Source: Aphrophora alni
Taxonomy: Eukaryota > Arthropoda > Insecta > Hemiptera > Aphrophoridae
Direction of reading: 5' to 3'
Assembly: GCA_963513935.1 (NCBI GenBank)
Contig: OY740768.1
Span: 1,646,404 to 1,710,403 of the forward strand
Length of the DNA stretch: 64,000 nucleotides
Under the pieces are notes generated by a model. The model searched no databases, had not been told where the DNA came from, and saw nothing but the letters and a program-made list of their open reading frames with translations. Positions 10,811 through 25,500 of this stretch are shown piece after piece. Numbering within the stretch: position 1 is the stretch's first letter; each line of letters begins with the position of its first letter. The position numbers and the translations under genes are program-made.

Positions 10811-13800
10811 GTAAGGTTCTAAATACAAATTTTCCAACTAAAATAATTTCATATAATTAACATAGATCTTTAGAAAATAAGCTACAGATCTTACAACCGA
10901 TTATTAACTCACCAATCAAATCATCTGCAACAATCTGTTACCGATTTTACAAAATTGTATTAATTATTTATTACATTGTAAATATGTATAAAATAATACA
11001 TTAAATTTACTGGTAGGCTATATTATACTAAAAACTCTTGACCAATCAGAAACTCTATCTTGGTCCTAACATCAGGAATCCAAGAGAGGTTTTCATTGGA
11101 GGGTTGCTTATTAGCTGCATAGCAACCGAATATGGAGTCATTTTGAATGGAACAGTTAGATAATTAGCCAGTTCATGCCAGATTGACTGTACGAAGCTGC
11201 AAAGTTTTGACTGTACAGTGACCATGAAAATACTGGACTTTTTATATGTAGGATAGAATATTTAATCAGTTCATTGAAATCCTTTTGTTTTGGATTTTAT
11301 ATATTTTTCCATATTTTGTTTACATTTTTATAGAACAAAACAAAAATGGTTATTGTTGACTGTAGATTTTCAAGCTAATCACGATAAGTTATTGTGGAGG
11401 CAATGCATTACTTATAAGTAAAACATCATTCCAAAACAGAACTTTAAATTTACACAAATTTTTAAATAATACATGACAATGATTTTACCCTATTTTTACC
11501 CTAACTCATTCCTAAATCCAATAATTTGTGGAACACCATTAAACTTTTTTATTTTGACTCGCTTGAACCACTTGTTCTGAGATAGTGCATGACAAACATT
11601 CTGCATACGAGCAATCAAGCAAACATAATTTAAAAAATAATCTAAATATGTTCCAAATACATGAACATGTTGAGAACCATCAATTTTTTTTCCACTTTAT
11701 GAAATACTAATAAGTCACTGCGTAATTAAATATTAATAATGTAATTCTACTTATTTATGTGTATATCATATTATTTCATTAATGCTTATTCGAAATGGAA
11801 TAATAACATTACTTCTATCAGACTAGACAAGTTAAATATTCACTTTAAGCTAATATAGACATTCTGTCTCCAAAACTTGGAGCGGGCTCTTCAAGTAAAT
11901 TAAGTTTTGAGTAACAGTCGTATAATATTATTAAAGCAACTTGTTGTATGAACATTAAACTTTTGGTCAATATTATCAAATTTATTGCTACACTCCATTT
12001 AAAGTAGTAGTTCATGTTGAAACTTCCATTATACTTATATACACAGATGTTTCGTATATTCTCAATTTACCATAAACATAATGTAAAATTAATTTATTAA
12101 TTTTTCCGCTTATACGATTTTTTACTTAGCAGGTATTGAAAATATAATAAAATTTCAAGTGAAAAATATACGACCTAGACTGGGAATCGAACCCAGGTAC
12201 TTTGGCTTTAAGCGCCAATGCTCTACCAACTGAGCTATCCTAGTCGCTTCCCAGCACAAAAGTCAAGTGAGAGATCTATGCCCTGTGCTGGGAAGCGACT
12301 AGGATAGCTCAGTTGGTAGAGCATTGGCGCTTAAAGCCAAAGTACCTGGGTTCGATTCCCAGTCTAGGTCGTATATTTTTCACTTGAAATTTTATTGTAT
12401 AAATATAATGTATCTTTTTCCTATGAATGAATGCCATACCAACTTCATTATTTGGTAAACTAAATGAAATTGTTACAGTTACCAATGAAATGTACAGATG
12501 TGTCCGTGAGTCGTATACTATTATACTGTTAAAAATAGTTTTTTTTAAGGATAATTGGATTAAATGACAAAATAACAGGTACAAAAACCAATTACCAATT
12601 TTACTGAAAACTTTTTTAACCTATTAGCCCAAGTGTTTCAATGAAATTGTATCATTAGTTTTTGATAAAAATGATCACACATTGATTTCTGCTATGTATT
12701 TTAAAATTGGGATTAGATTTGTCCAAATACTTTTTATATATCAATCTTGGAGATAATGATTTTTTTCTTATTGTATAACCTTCCCTTTTCATAAAACAAT
12801 CAAGATAAACTTCTGAATCCTTTCCATTCTATATAACATATGCACACACAAACATAAGTCCACAGATTGTTTTTCAACTGCAACTGCAACAGACTTTTTT
12901 TGGCAACTTTACGACCACTTTCATTTTAATTTACATGAATGATTTAACACCTATTATGAGCTCTAGTATTACTTTGTACTGCAGTAGTTAAAACAAATAA
13001 TTTTCGTGAATTGAAAAATAAAAACTTAAATACTATACACCTTCTTCTTGGTTCACTACAAATGGTTTGAATTGAATGGTAATAAAACACAGTTTTTTTC
13101 TCTTTTCTTGTATAAAATTACTACAGTATTAGGTAAAATCGTTATAGAAATATATTTAATTTTAAAATAAAATAATGTAATGAGGACATTTATACTTAAC
13201 TTTTTGTATTTTCATATAAAAAGTTAATAAGTTTTACAAAACATATTTTTATGGAAGAGGTGGAAAATTGTAACATTTACTGTTTCCAATTTTTAAAAGT
13301 TCAATTTTGTTAACTAGTCTCTAAACCGTAAAAAAAGGCTTCACCTTAGAATCCTGTACAGCCAAATGAATTTTGACTGTTTTTTTTAAAGGCACTTAAA
13401 GGGTTTTTTGCTCTCTACTTTAAAGTTAAAAAGGTTTATATTAATTTTTTTATCTGTTGAAAAGTTGGAATTTTTTAAATTTTTAATAGAAAAAAAGCTT
13501 TAATTTAGTTTTGGAACAATTGTTGTAGGTTCAAAGGTGGTCAAAGTTATGGTTATTGTAAGTTTTGGTCATTTTCACACTCGAAACTCAAAAAATATAT
13601 TTAGAAAAAAAATATCTTAAGTTGTGAAACAAATTTATTCGCGATCAAATGTGTTTAATAGTATAACAAACTGTTGTTGTGGTTTGGTTGGTGTAGCTGG
13701 TGTATCACTGAAGAGGACGACCTTGTCGTTGAAATGTGTCTGATACTTAGGCGTATTTTTTATGAGAATTGTGTTCTGTGTGTTTGTTATACTATATAAT

Positions 13801-16800
13801 TTTTCTCATAAGTCAAGCTCAACATTTAGTATAAATGTGTTTTAAATATCTTTCAATTTGACCAAGTATTGGAAATGTTTTTATTAATAGAAACGGATTT
13901 TTATAAATTTAAGACCTTAAGAATCTTTATTTATCAAAATTTTACTTTTGATTTTGCCTACGTACAGTAAAATTGATTTTATGTTTATAAATAATGAAAT
14001 CTACAAAGGTTTGGCCTAACAATGTCCATTTAATCAATTTTTTTTTCACAAGCTTTGGTATACGTTTGTAAAATGCTAATCATTGTATAAGTATTATTTA
14101 TAATTAATTATCACCAGCATTGTCAGCCGAATCACCTGTAATATTATTAACTGTATGGGCAGTAACACAATAGCAATCAAAACATTAAATGAAATAGAAA
14201 GATATGTCATATGTTTGACTATTAAAATGTCTTTCTTAATATTTTTCTTTGTTGTTTTAACTAAATATAAAGCTATTTTCATTTTCTACAAACAAGTTTT
14301 TACAACTTTCCACATCTATCTTTTTCAAGTTATTTAATTGTTAACTGAATCGCTTCCTGATTGGCCTAATAAACAAATACAACTAAACCTCCTTAATTTT
14401 AGAAAAGTCAGTATGAGCCTTTTAATAGAAATCCCGGTCAACATCCTTTTATTGAAGAGGATTCAAAGAGGACTAAGTTTTGGTCAGTACTGAATAGAAT
14501 TTTTTGTATATCTTATGTGAAGTTTTAATGTATCTTTCAAGGTATTGCAATCTCAGCAACAGTGCCTGGTGGCATTTACACAGACTTGAGCAAAGCAGGA
14601 GTTTTACCTGAAGATGTATTCTACAGACTCAACGATCAACAGTATCGTTGGGTTGCGCATGATAACTGGACATATTATACGGTTTTTGATGGTAAATTAT
14701 ATAATATTTATATGAATTAATAGAGTTAAAGACACTTTTTTGGTAATATTAGTAATAGTCAATTTTTACAATTTTTAATCTAAATATAGTTCAATATTAT
14801 TTAACTTGCACTAGAAATTGAATTGGATAACTTACATTTAAAAAGCTTTAAAATGAATTAAACATTGCTAGCATTACAATTATTCATAAAAAAAAAAAAT
14901 CATATATAAACACAGATTTTTAATAAAAGTGAGAAAAACATAAATATATTCTTAATAATTAACTTAAGTCTATATGTATAGTATTTAAATACACTAAAAG
15001 CAAATCTTAGGATCAACCATATTTTAAACAATTTAATTATTTTATTTTTTTAAATAAAAACTAATTTTTTGAGATGTTTTGAGTCATAATTTGGTTATTT
15101 TGATTATAGATTAATGTAAAAGTAACTATATTTAAAACCATTTATTAAGTTTTAACATAATTCCACATCTACACTAATAGTATATCCAAAAAAGATTTAA
15201 ATGTTTGAAAAATATAAGTTTGAAAACTACTAAACTGATTAGGTACTTGATATTGAAGAGGTAATATCTTCCTGATAGGCATAGGCTATATATTGTTAAA
15301 ATGAAGAAAAAAGCAAACTTTTCAATAAAACTCAGTATGTTAATCTTGTTCTTGCCTCTTGTCAGGATCTCGTTACTTTAAGGACATTATGTGCAGTTCA
15401 CCTTTTGAAACATTACATTTTATATTTAGTTATCATACATTTTAGAATTGTGGAGAAGCTGACAGATAGTTTTTTTTTTTTTTAATTTAAATATATGGAA
15501 CATTATGAAGAAAACTGCATTTTATAATTCGCAGAAACCAGATAGGCATTATGATGATTTGAATGTTTTAAATACTTCAGCCTAAAGATTTTCTTTTCAT
15601 TAAAGTATCACTGATCATTAAAAATGTCAATAATTTATCTGCAAATGATAAATTAGATTTTTAAAAAACAAAGTCCCACTTATAACATCAGTTTATCTTT
15701 ACATTTCTATTAAAAAAAGTGATAAGATTGCAAAAATGGGCTCTCATATACTATAGCACACACACTATAGTAAGTGTGGGTGTGGCAAACCCGAGGCACC
15801 ATAACTGGACATTTCTTGATGATCTGTCAGGACTCGCTTGACCAGCACTTGTTAACTTCCGACCCTGATGGTGTTATTCTAGGGCTAAGGGGGAGAGGGT
15901 GTCTATATTGTATGCTCTTTTCTTTATAAACAATGATTCCTGAGAGGTTTTTTGCCTTTAAACAACAAAGGGCCTCCACTTACACTTTAAACATTGCACC
16001 TACTCTTAATACACAAGTTCTAGACCCGCTTGATCTTAATTACTTACAGTACCAGCAATGATTATGGATAAACAGATCCAGAGCCTATGGATTAAACCAG
16101 TTGACATACATTATTAATGTCCATGCCTGCTTTACTTGATCTCATTTCAGTCAATATCTCACTTTTTTCACCCCAGAACACAATACAACATATTTGTAAC
16201 AAGTATAAGCAAGATTGTTACTAATAAATGTCTTATTATTTAAACTTTATGAACGTCAATGCATCTTAAGTTGAACTCCAGATGTGAACACATGGGCTAA
16301 AGGAAAGATAGTGTGTATTAAAAATAATTTAGGCATAGAGGGGGGAAATTTAAATGTTTGCTGTGCTAATTTGGATGTTTTAGCCTGTGTAGTTATTTTC
16401 TTTTTTTGTAAATTGGGTTTTTGGTTCTGTTCCTTTGAGGACATTGGCTGAAAAGAAAAGAAAGAACCAAAATTGTAAGTTTTGTGTTGAAAATACATAT
16501 AACAATTGAAAGCTATAGTATATTTTCTAATCATGATGTACAAGATCTTAACAATCTATAATCCTTAAGCATATTTTGAAATTTCATTGAAAGTTTTAAA
16601 GAAAAATATAATTAATTTTACCTTAATTGATTTTAAAATCATGTTTAATATTAATTTACTTTGTTTTATTGTTGTAGTTACCGATCCTATATTTGCTAAA
16701 ACCTATGTTTATCTCACATTCCACGGTTTGGATACTATTGCCAGTGTTTACTTCAACGAACAATTTCTTGGTAATACCAACAATATGTTTGTCAGATACA

Positions 16801-17724
16801 GATTTGATGTTAGAAAACTGCTTAAGGTAAAAATAACCTTTTATTAACATTATTTAATATATCTAATCAGCATTTAAACACTTTCTAATCATTTAATTAA
16901 ATTTCATAACACGTGAACAAACTCTTACGTATTTTAGATTTGAATTCAGTTTTCTAAATTTGTATGGAGATTACAAACTGTAAGTTTAATAACAATTGAA
17001 AAATACCTGACATTCAGCTGTCGTGATATGACGGTGTTTTCTTTTTATTCATTATTTATATTGAATATCTAAGCTGCACAGAATGATTTGTTATAGGCTT
17101 ATATAGAACCTATTTAAGAATTAATTATCAAATAACGGTTTTGAATTTTGCTCTTTGAATGACATCACAGATATATTATCCTACATAGATGATATTGTAA
17201 TAGTATCAAGAACTCTCCCAATGATTAAACAAACATTACAGATTTTGAAGATGCAGCAATGACTCTGGTTCTACAGTGAAATTACGCAAAACCAAAGTAC
17301 TTGGCAACAAGAATAGGTGGAAGATGCATGGGACCTCTATATGTGGATGAGGATAGTTTTGAGGAGGTAAAGGAGTTTAAATATATGCAACTGTTATAAC
17401 ACAAGATAATGATATGAGTGCATCTGCATGTGGTTGCATGTGGGAATAATTATTATGTTCAATCCTGGAAAGTAAAAATGTTTCTAGAACAGCAAAGATA
17501 ATACTACATAAATCTGTGCTAATAATGTATGGTAGTGAAGCTTGGGTGCTCAGTAAGAGAAGTGAAAGAATGCTTCAAGTTTAAAGGAAGGTCCTGAGGA
17601 AGATAGATGATTAAGAAGGGGTGACTACTCTGGCTGTGCATGTGTACCGTATGGTTGAGAGGAAAAAAATAAAGAGAGAGTTGGATGGAAATCCTATAGA
17701 AGAAGGAAGAGAAGAAGAACTCGA

Positions 17725-17769
<45 letters not shown>

Positions 17770-18605
17770 CTTTAGATTTAATTACTTCAACATTATTATG
17801 TTTTAACGGTTAATTATGTAATTAAATGAGTTTTGACTTTTTGTATGCAATTCAGCTTTGAATTTTTGTCTAAATGGTAGTTAAATAACTTCAATTCCCT
17901 TCTGATATCAAATTCCCTCTTCCTAACTTATCAGCAAACCTGTTGCACACAGAAACGTACAAGTCTATATAAGATGTTAAGATATTTAAATAACAAACTA
18001 ATTATCTATAATATCTCCTTACAGAAACATGAAAACAAGATTACGGTTCGTTTTACCTCACCCATCTTGGCAGCTAAGTCTTATTCTAAAACTGATAAAT
18101 ATGAAGTGCCGCCGATGTGTGTTAATAAAGAAATGAATGGAGAATGTCATGTCAACTATCTGAGGAAAATGCAAGCATCATTTGGTTGGGATTGGGGACC
18201 TGCTTTCCCATCTGTTGGAATTTGGTATGTAGATCATTTATTTGTTTCATCTTAAGATGACATAAATTAAAAAAAATAACTGGTCCAATCTTTACTACTT
18301 ATAATTTTAATTCTGTTGCACAACAGTTCATAACAGCTAGACAGCTTTCAGTCGGCGATTGTGTTGTTTGGATATTGAATTCTGTTTGCTATAATTCTAG
18401 TTATTGCAACCAGGATTATTAAACTCAGACCCTTTGACATTAACATAACAAGCACGACATTTACCACTGTATCTACTTAAATAAAATATGATAAAATTTT
18501 TGCATGTATGCATGTAAAGATAAGTTCCACCTAGATGACAGAATGTACAATTTTGAAATTTTCTACGTGACCTTTATTCTAAAAAATTTCAGTCTGTCTT
18601 TAGAG

Positions 18606-18648
<43 letters not shown>

Positions 18649-21600
18649 TATTTCATTTTATGTATGAAACAAGCAGTTGACTTCTGCATATATATATGCT
18701 CTGTTTTCGATTGATCTGCCATTTTTTTTTTTTAAATATCTTATATTTTTTAAAGTAATAAAGATATTGAACTCAAACTTTGTATACCTATTGTTTGCGT
18801 AACCGTTTTTTGCAAATAAAACAAAATGGCTGGTAACTCAAAAACAAAGCATTTCCTATGAGTATATAAACTTTTTAAATTGGAATCAGCTCAGAAAGTG
18901 CTTGGAACCATATGTGAATCATCCTTTATATATATAAAGAAAACATATAAATGTAGTATGTGTATCATTTGTACTACTTCTGAATTTGAGAGGAGCTTAT
19001 CTGATGTACATGAAACCATTTGTACTGGGTCATATTTTGGAAAAGTTGTAGGTTGCAATACATTAAAAAAAAATATTACGTATTAATATCATATAAAGAA
19101 GGAAATTTCTTTTGTAATGCAGATCACTACGGACAAATTAATAAACCTTATAAGGCATGAAGGAACTACCAAACATTTTGAAAATCTGTTACCAATTTTC
19201 TATGATACACAACAAAGAGTAAAATCTATCTTACCTCTAAAATTTGAAAGTTAATTGATTGACCATTTAGAATTTTAGCGTGTTTTAGATGTATGATATC
19301 AAACTGAAAATTTATCGTTATAAATATCATTAAAAATTAGTTTTAACATCGAATTATGTTAAAACTTGGATATAAATGCATTTTTTAGTACTGAGTTCAG
19401 CCGATTTTAGCTAAGTTTCTTCCGGTTTTGATCAAATTCAGAATATATTTACATTATTTATTCTGACCCTGGTATGTATTAGGTCATAAAATTGAAAAAT
19501 CTGAAGTTAGATTTTCAATATTTGACAATTTTACTCACTTCTATTTTAAAATAGATATATTTGGTTTAAGGATAAAACGAAGGTGAGTTGTCTGAGGCAC
19601 GAGTTTATAGCTTTCTTTTTGAAGTATTAAAGAATAAATGGTGCAAGAACATTAGACAAACTTTATCCACAAAATCAAATACCATACTACTCAAGCTTAA
19701 AAAATAAAGAATTCTGACAGCAGTAAGGAATTTATACCATACATAATTCATATGAAACTCAAGAAGCAAATGAATTTATAAAATACATATTTTTTGTTGT
19801 AAAATATGCTGGTCTATTCATTTTAAACTAAACTAAACTATATAGGACTGAGATAGAAATTTTTGTACCATCCTGTAGGCTTCGGCTTTAAACCCTGGAA
19901 TTTGATTGATACTGTCATGTATTTTACTCCCTGATTTATCACCGCTTCTTTATTCTAACCTTATTTTAAGCTTCTTTTTCTGAGATGAATGAGACTACAT
20001 TTTTATAGTGCTTTCAGTGAGGATATTACAATTTGAAACAATTTTTATTACTGTTTTGTTATATTAGTTTTTTATTTTATGCTTCCTTTGATTGGAAGCA
20101 AAGGTATAAGGATAGTGTTTTGTGTGTTTATAATGAAGAGAGAAATATATTATGCACATTGTGTGGGATTCCTCTCCACATGCGCACTGGCTCTATGTCT
20201 AAGAGTATACTCACTAAAACACCCCTCTTTCTCACGATAACCGCAGGCTAAGTTAGTACGTTGTACAGTTTTAGTGATAAATAAAAAAATAAAGTCGCAT
20301 ATTTAAAGGTAAAGGGATAGAACTGTTTTTAAACTTATTACTTTGGTTAAACATGTGCTGTTAGATTAAACTCAATAAGACTGTTAATAATATGATAGTC
20401 ACCTCAAAAGTGGTTCAACAATTTTTGAGAAATATGAAATCAATTATTTTAAATGGATGGATTTTCAAATGATTTCATATAAAATTTAAATGTTTTGTAG
20501 ACACATTAGTATGTATTATCCAATTGTGTATATGAAATTTGAAATTGATATTTAAATTCATTCTTTAGATATAGTTGCTTTTAGAAAATTTACTAACAGA
20601 AAGACAATGTCAAAAGAAAATTCTTTTATGTCTTTGAAATTGTTTGTTTATTTAGATCAACTCAATTAATCTGTTAACAAATTTTCAATCAATTTTGAAA
20701 TATAATATGAACAATTCTGTTTTGTTTTTGTTTAACGTCTTGACTTTATCCCTGTTAGACTAATGAGACGGAGTATTCTACACACCAGAATGCAATGCTA
20801 TCAACCAGGGTTGAACATGTATAACCAGTAATTATTCACTATATAAGGTGCCACAAGTTAAGTCCATTGAGGAAAGAGCCAGTCGACAGCCTGACCTTAA
20901 AGAAATGAATAGGAACTTTGGAGGTTTACCAACTCGTTTCCCACTGTGACAGCATTTGATGCCCGATTCTGCTGCAGTTACGTTCATTTAAGGTGTGCAA
21001 TTAATTTTGCATCACAGTTGGAAAGATATAATTAAACGAAAAACTTTTTAAAAATACGTTTGTAGCTGGTTTCCTTTTTTGTAAACTTATCATCAGAAAT
21101 TTTTCAATGAAAACAATTTTTTTTTTCTGACTAGATAAATAAATATAATAAGAAATCTTTCCCCTTAATTCCAAGAAACTTAAATTAAAAACTATTTATT
21201 TGTGTACTGGTTTATTATTATTATTATTACAGGGATAATAATTATTAGCGTTAAAGTCGAAAATGTTTAAAAAATGTTACCAATACCGCTGACATAATGT
21301 TATTGTATCAATTACAATAATCATGTTTAAATTATTAAAACAAAAACCTATTGTTTAACAACACATAAATAAACTACGTGAACATATTAAAACTACTTAT
21401 ATTTGGAACTCTATTAGCACTGTAAGATGTTGATAGCATTGGTTGGGGTTAACCTCATTCAGGGAGCTGTTTAAATTGTTAACTGCAAGCTAATCTTTCT
21501 TCCCAATGGACTTGATTCATGGGTCATAGTATAGTCCAAACTGTGGCGACATTAGTGATTGCTCTGCCAACTGAGTTTCGCAAATCTTCATGAACTTTTT

Positions 21601-22480
21601 GTAGCTATATTAGTTCCCGTGACGGTAGCTATTATAATACTTTAATGCTAAGGAATTCACTACACTGAGTATAGATGTGGCAATCACGAGGAACTTTAGC
21701 TGGATCTACAAATTTTCATGTAGTAATGGTTCAGATCCCTCTCTTTTATATATCCTATTAAGTCTCTTTTAATCAATTCTTGTTCTTTTCTGATTCTGAC
21801 ACTATTAAAGTGTTTGAGGGCTAGGAGTCTTTAATTTATGTTCCTTCTTCCTGTTATATATGAAGGTGAAAAATTTGATAGAGAGGTTCTTCTCCTTAAA
21901 ACAACAAGAAAATTTAAAAATAAAAAAGACTATTAAGTAATAAATCTTTGTGACTTAGGTACTCTATATATTTTATTTACTACAAGTTGTGAGGCCATTT
22001 AGTTATTAGCCATCTAGAGACATGGAACATTCAATAATTCAATATTATAAACTTTTGAGTGAATATTGCACAAATGTGTGAATTAATTTTGAAAATATTA
22101 CTCTTGTATTTGGTATAGACAAGAATTTGGTTGACAGCATTTGTTATTTTATTTTATTGTGAATGTATCACCAGTAAGTAGGTGCAATAAGTTGTAGTCT
22201 AGAATTCTAAAATTGACCAAATATAGCTAAAAGCCAATGTTTGAAAAATCATAAAATACATTTCTCAAGTAAAATGATTGTGAAATAATTTTGTGTAATG
22301 CTTTTCAGTCCAGATAATTATGTTATTTACTATTCCAGCTCTTATATAAAATGATAAACTAACTTTTATTATTGTGCAAATTCATGTAGGCCTAGATTGT
22401 ACCTTTGTAGCACTGTAGTAAAACACTTGTGTATGTGGGAGAATTTGTATACAGTTTTTATTCACAACTGTGACATAAGT

Positions 22481-22511
<31 letters not shown>

Positions 22512-25500
22512 TTTGATGGAAATTAGTTTGATGAAAAACTAAAAATTCCAGACAAAAAATGTATTTAATGTGTCTAGACCGAAAAATATTTCTTAATTTT
22601 GAACAAAGTGTGGAAAAGATTTGTTTTTTAACTTATCCATTTAAATTTTTCACTGCTATAAGCATATGTGTATATTAAAAATAAAAATAATAAAAAATAA
22701 ATAAAAAATTATTTAAACCTATAAGAATTGTATAGCAATCATCAATTAGAAACTGTAACCTATAGAATGTATAATATCAAATAAAAACAGTCCTGATAAT
22801 ATTTTAAAAAATACAACTAACTACTAAAAATAATTTACATATAAAATTTACAGACATACACATAAAAATATATCAATTTATAAAATGAACAGTAAAACAA
22901 TTTTATTATTATTCAACAAATTTCGTAGTGTGATAGCAAGAAACTTCTCCGATTTAAATATTTACTACAACTGCTTTAATTAATTTGTTTAAATGTTGAC
23001 TTCCATTAACTTCATAAAGTGTTTAGAAAGTTTATTCATAAAACAGATTTCAGCTTCAGATGGTGATTGTTTAACCTGTTAATCTGTGCTGTTGTCCATG
23101 GAAATCATATCTCCTGGTATCATATTCATATACATCAATATTATGAACTGGAGAATTCTTAAACTTATTAAGTGTATTATATTACTTTTAAAGACATACA
23201 TATTTCTAAGATGTATATAATTTTGTATACAAAATGACAGAAAAAGTAACATATTTTATGTATCTTTTAGCACCAGAAGGAAGAAATAAAATGATCAACC
23301 ATTTTTCTGAAACACATTCGGAAAAAGGCCCTCAAGAATTTAATTTTAGAATATCTAACAAATGTATACAGTCACAAAATTTAGTGCAATAACTACTTTT
23401 TGAAATAGTTTGGACAAGTTTGTTAATCAGAAAAAATAAAAGAGTAAGTTTATTTTTTGTTTTACCGAAAATGTCAGTTTATTTATGGTGATTATTATTT
23501 AGTTGATTATTTTTAGAAATAAATAAAATATAGTTTAAACATCGATTTTACTCTTGGCCTAAACAAGTTGTTGACTAAACATTTGTTTTGTTTTTGTTTT
23601 TTAATGTCATCACTCTGATTAGGTTGCTGTATATTAATCTTTTCTTTTGGTATCTCATACTCAGTTTTAAAGCACAAACTTTCTACTTTCACAGGAAAAG
23701 TGTAACCCTAGAAGGCTACAACAATGCTTTTGCAAGATCCATTAGTGTTACGACTAAACCTTTAGGCAATAATTGGCATGTGTCTGCTATATTTTATCTA
23801 GAACTGCCAGAACAAGTTGAAGACGCTACACTCGTGCTTGAGCTGATGGACAATGGAACTAAAATATTGGAAATAACTCATAATAATGTTTACATGAAAC
23901 CAAACAAGGATCTGGAAGGAGAACACATATTCAATTTCACTATAAGCAAAGTAACTATTGAGGTTGACAAATAAAACTGATTACATTTTCAAATAAATAG
24001 GTTAAATTATTTTTAAGACATGAATGGTAATAACAGCATTTATACAGAGTTTTTTCTTTTTTCATGAAATATTAAAATCATTCGTAACATCATAAAATAA
24101 TTTTATATTTACTTTGAATAGTAAAGTAAAATAACTAAATACATTTAAAACAAAGTAAAATTAAACATTGTTAAAGTTGTTTCGTACATTTATATACAAA
24201 ACATATTTGTTGGAATTTACAAATATAACTGTTTGCAATAAACGGTAAAAAATGAAAATAATTTAATGTTTAAAAATGTCAGTTATCTCAAAATTGCCAA
24301 CAACTTAAAGTCCATCAGTACAAAAAATTACATTTAACTATTAATTTGAAAAATATAAATTTCAGAATTAATTTTAGTGTTTTCCAAATTAAAGATATTT
24401 GATGTTCTAGAACTGTGTTTTTGTATTATTTTCATTTGTCACTGATAAATCACTGAATTTTTGATAAGATGAACAAAAAATAAATTTTTTTAGTCAATCT
24501 TTCCAAAACAATCAGTGAGTATTTTAGTATGTATCTTAGGGATACATTTAAAAGAAATTTGATCAAAATCGTTATAGTGGATTTTGAAAAATATAATATT
24601 TGTATTTTGGCTTTATACCAGGAAATTATAAACTATGAGTTAATTCATAAATGAAAGCAAAAAACATGTTTGGAGAAAAGACGAAAATATACTCACATTT
24701 AATTAATAGCTAAATTGATCCATATTAAGTAAAATTATTAGCCATTACTTCGATGTACAAACAGAGAACATACTGTCAAGAGACATAATCGTAAAAGCTA
24801 CAACAATTTTGAAGCACAGGGATCCTCAAATTGGACATGTTCCAACATCTCAGTACTTTCTATATTATACCACATTAATATATAATATGAGAGTTATAAA
24901 TAAACGCTACACAAAGTTTGACATACGTTCTTGCACATATCCGTATAAAAATCATTTATAATGAAGCACAATATATAAGTGGTGCATGGGGGCGGGTAAG
25001 AACTGCCCTATTGAGAAAATTGAAAATATTCAGATTTGGTTAAATGTCAGCTGTACCCAAATTGTGACTTAAAAAAAGACAACTCTACACATTGCGAAAA
25101 TATTTCCACATTCCAAATTTGAAAAAAAAATTTGTTTGAGCCGTAAAGTACTGACGAAGAACAGACAGACAAATATTATTCCAAAAATTACTTATTTTTA
25201 CATCAGGAGTCTTTTAAACCTATAGTCTATCTGTAAAAAACTCAACATTGATTGTGTTATCCAGCACATAACTTTTTCTATATCATGGATGTATTGAGAA
25301 TGTAAAAAAAAAAAAAACAGTGTTTTTATGTGAAATAACCAGAAAAATTGAACATTATGGACAATAATTTTTTCGTATTATATTTCTGATAACAAAACTT
25401 TTTTTTTCAGAAAAAAGTAAAAACATGGTGGCCAAATGGTTTAGGGGATCAACCGTTGTACTACATGAAATGTATTTTTCGGAAACCAGAAGAGGATACT

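Larger units (their letters stand above)
12146..12396. repeat. 113-nt perfect palindrome (intron 1)
   Basis: Arms 12146-12258 and 12284-12396 are exact reverse complements over 113 bases, separated by a 25-base loop. Each arm holds one tRNA-like gene with its poly-T terminator, the 5' ends facing each other. Perfect identity implies recent formation or continuing correction. Confidence 0.95.

Noticed and set aside
12297..12371. Calling the tRNA-like genes a standard Lys or Leu tRNA
   Set aside because: The anticodon loop GCTTAAA gives neither a Lys nor a Leu anticodon in the normal register, and position 33 is not U.
21070..21096. CTGATGA...GAAA as a hammerhead
   Set aside because: Core strings are present but no helix II can be drawn in the 16-base spacer and no helix I was evident; kept only as a repeat.
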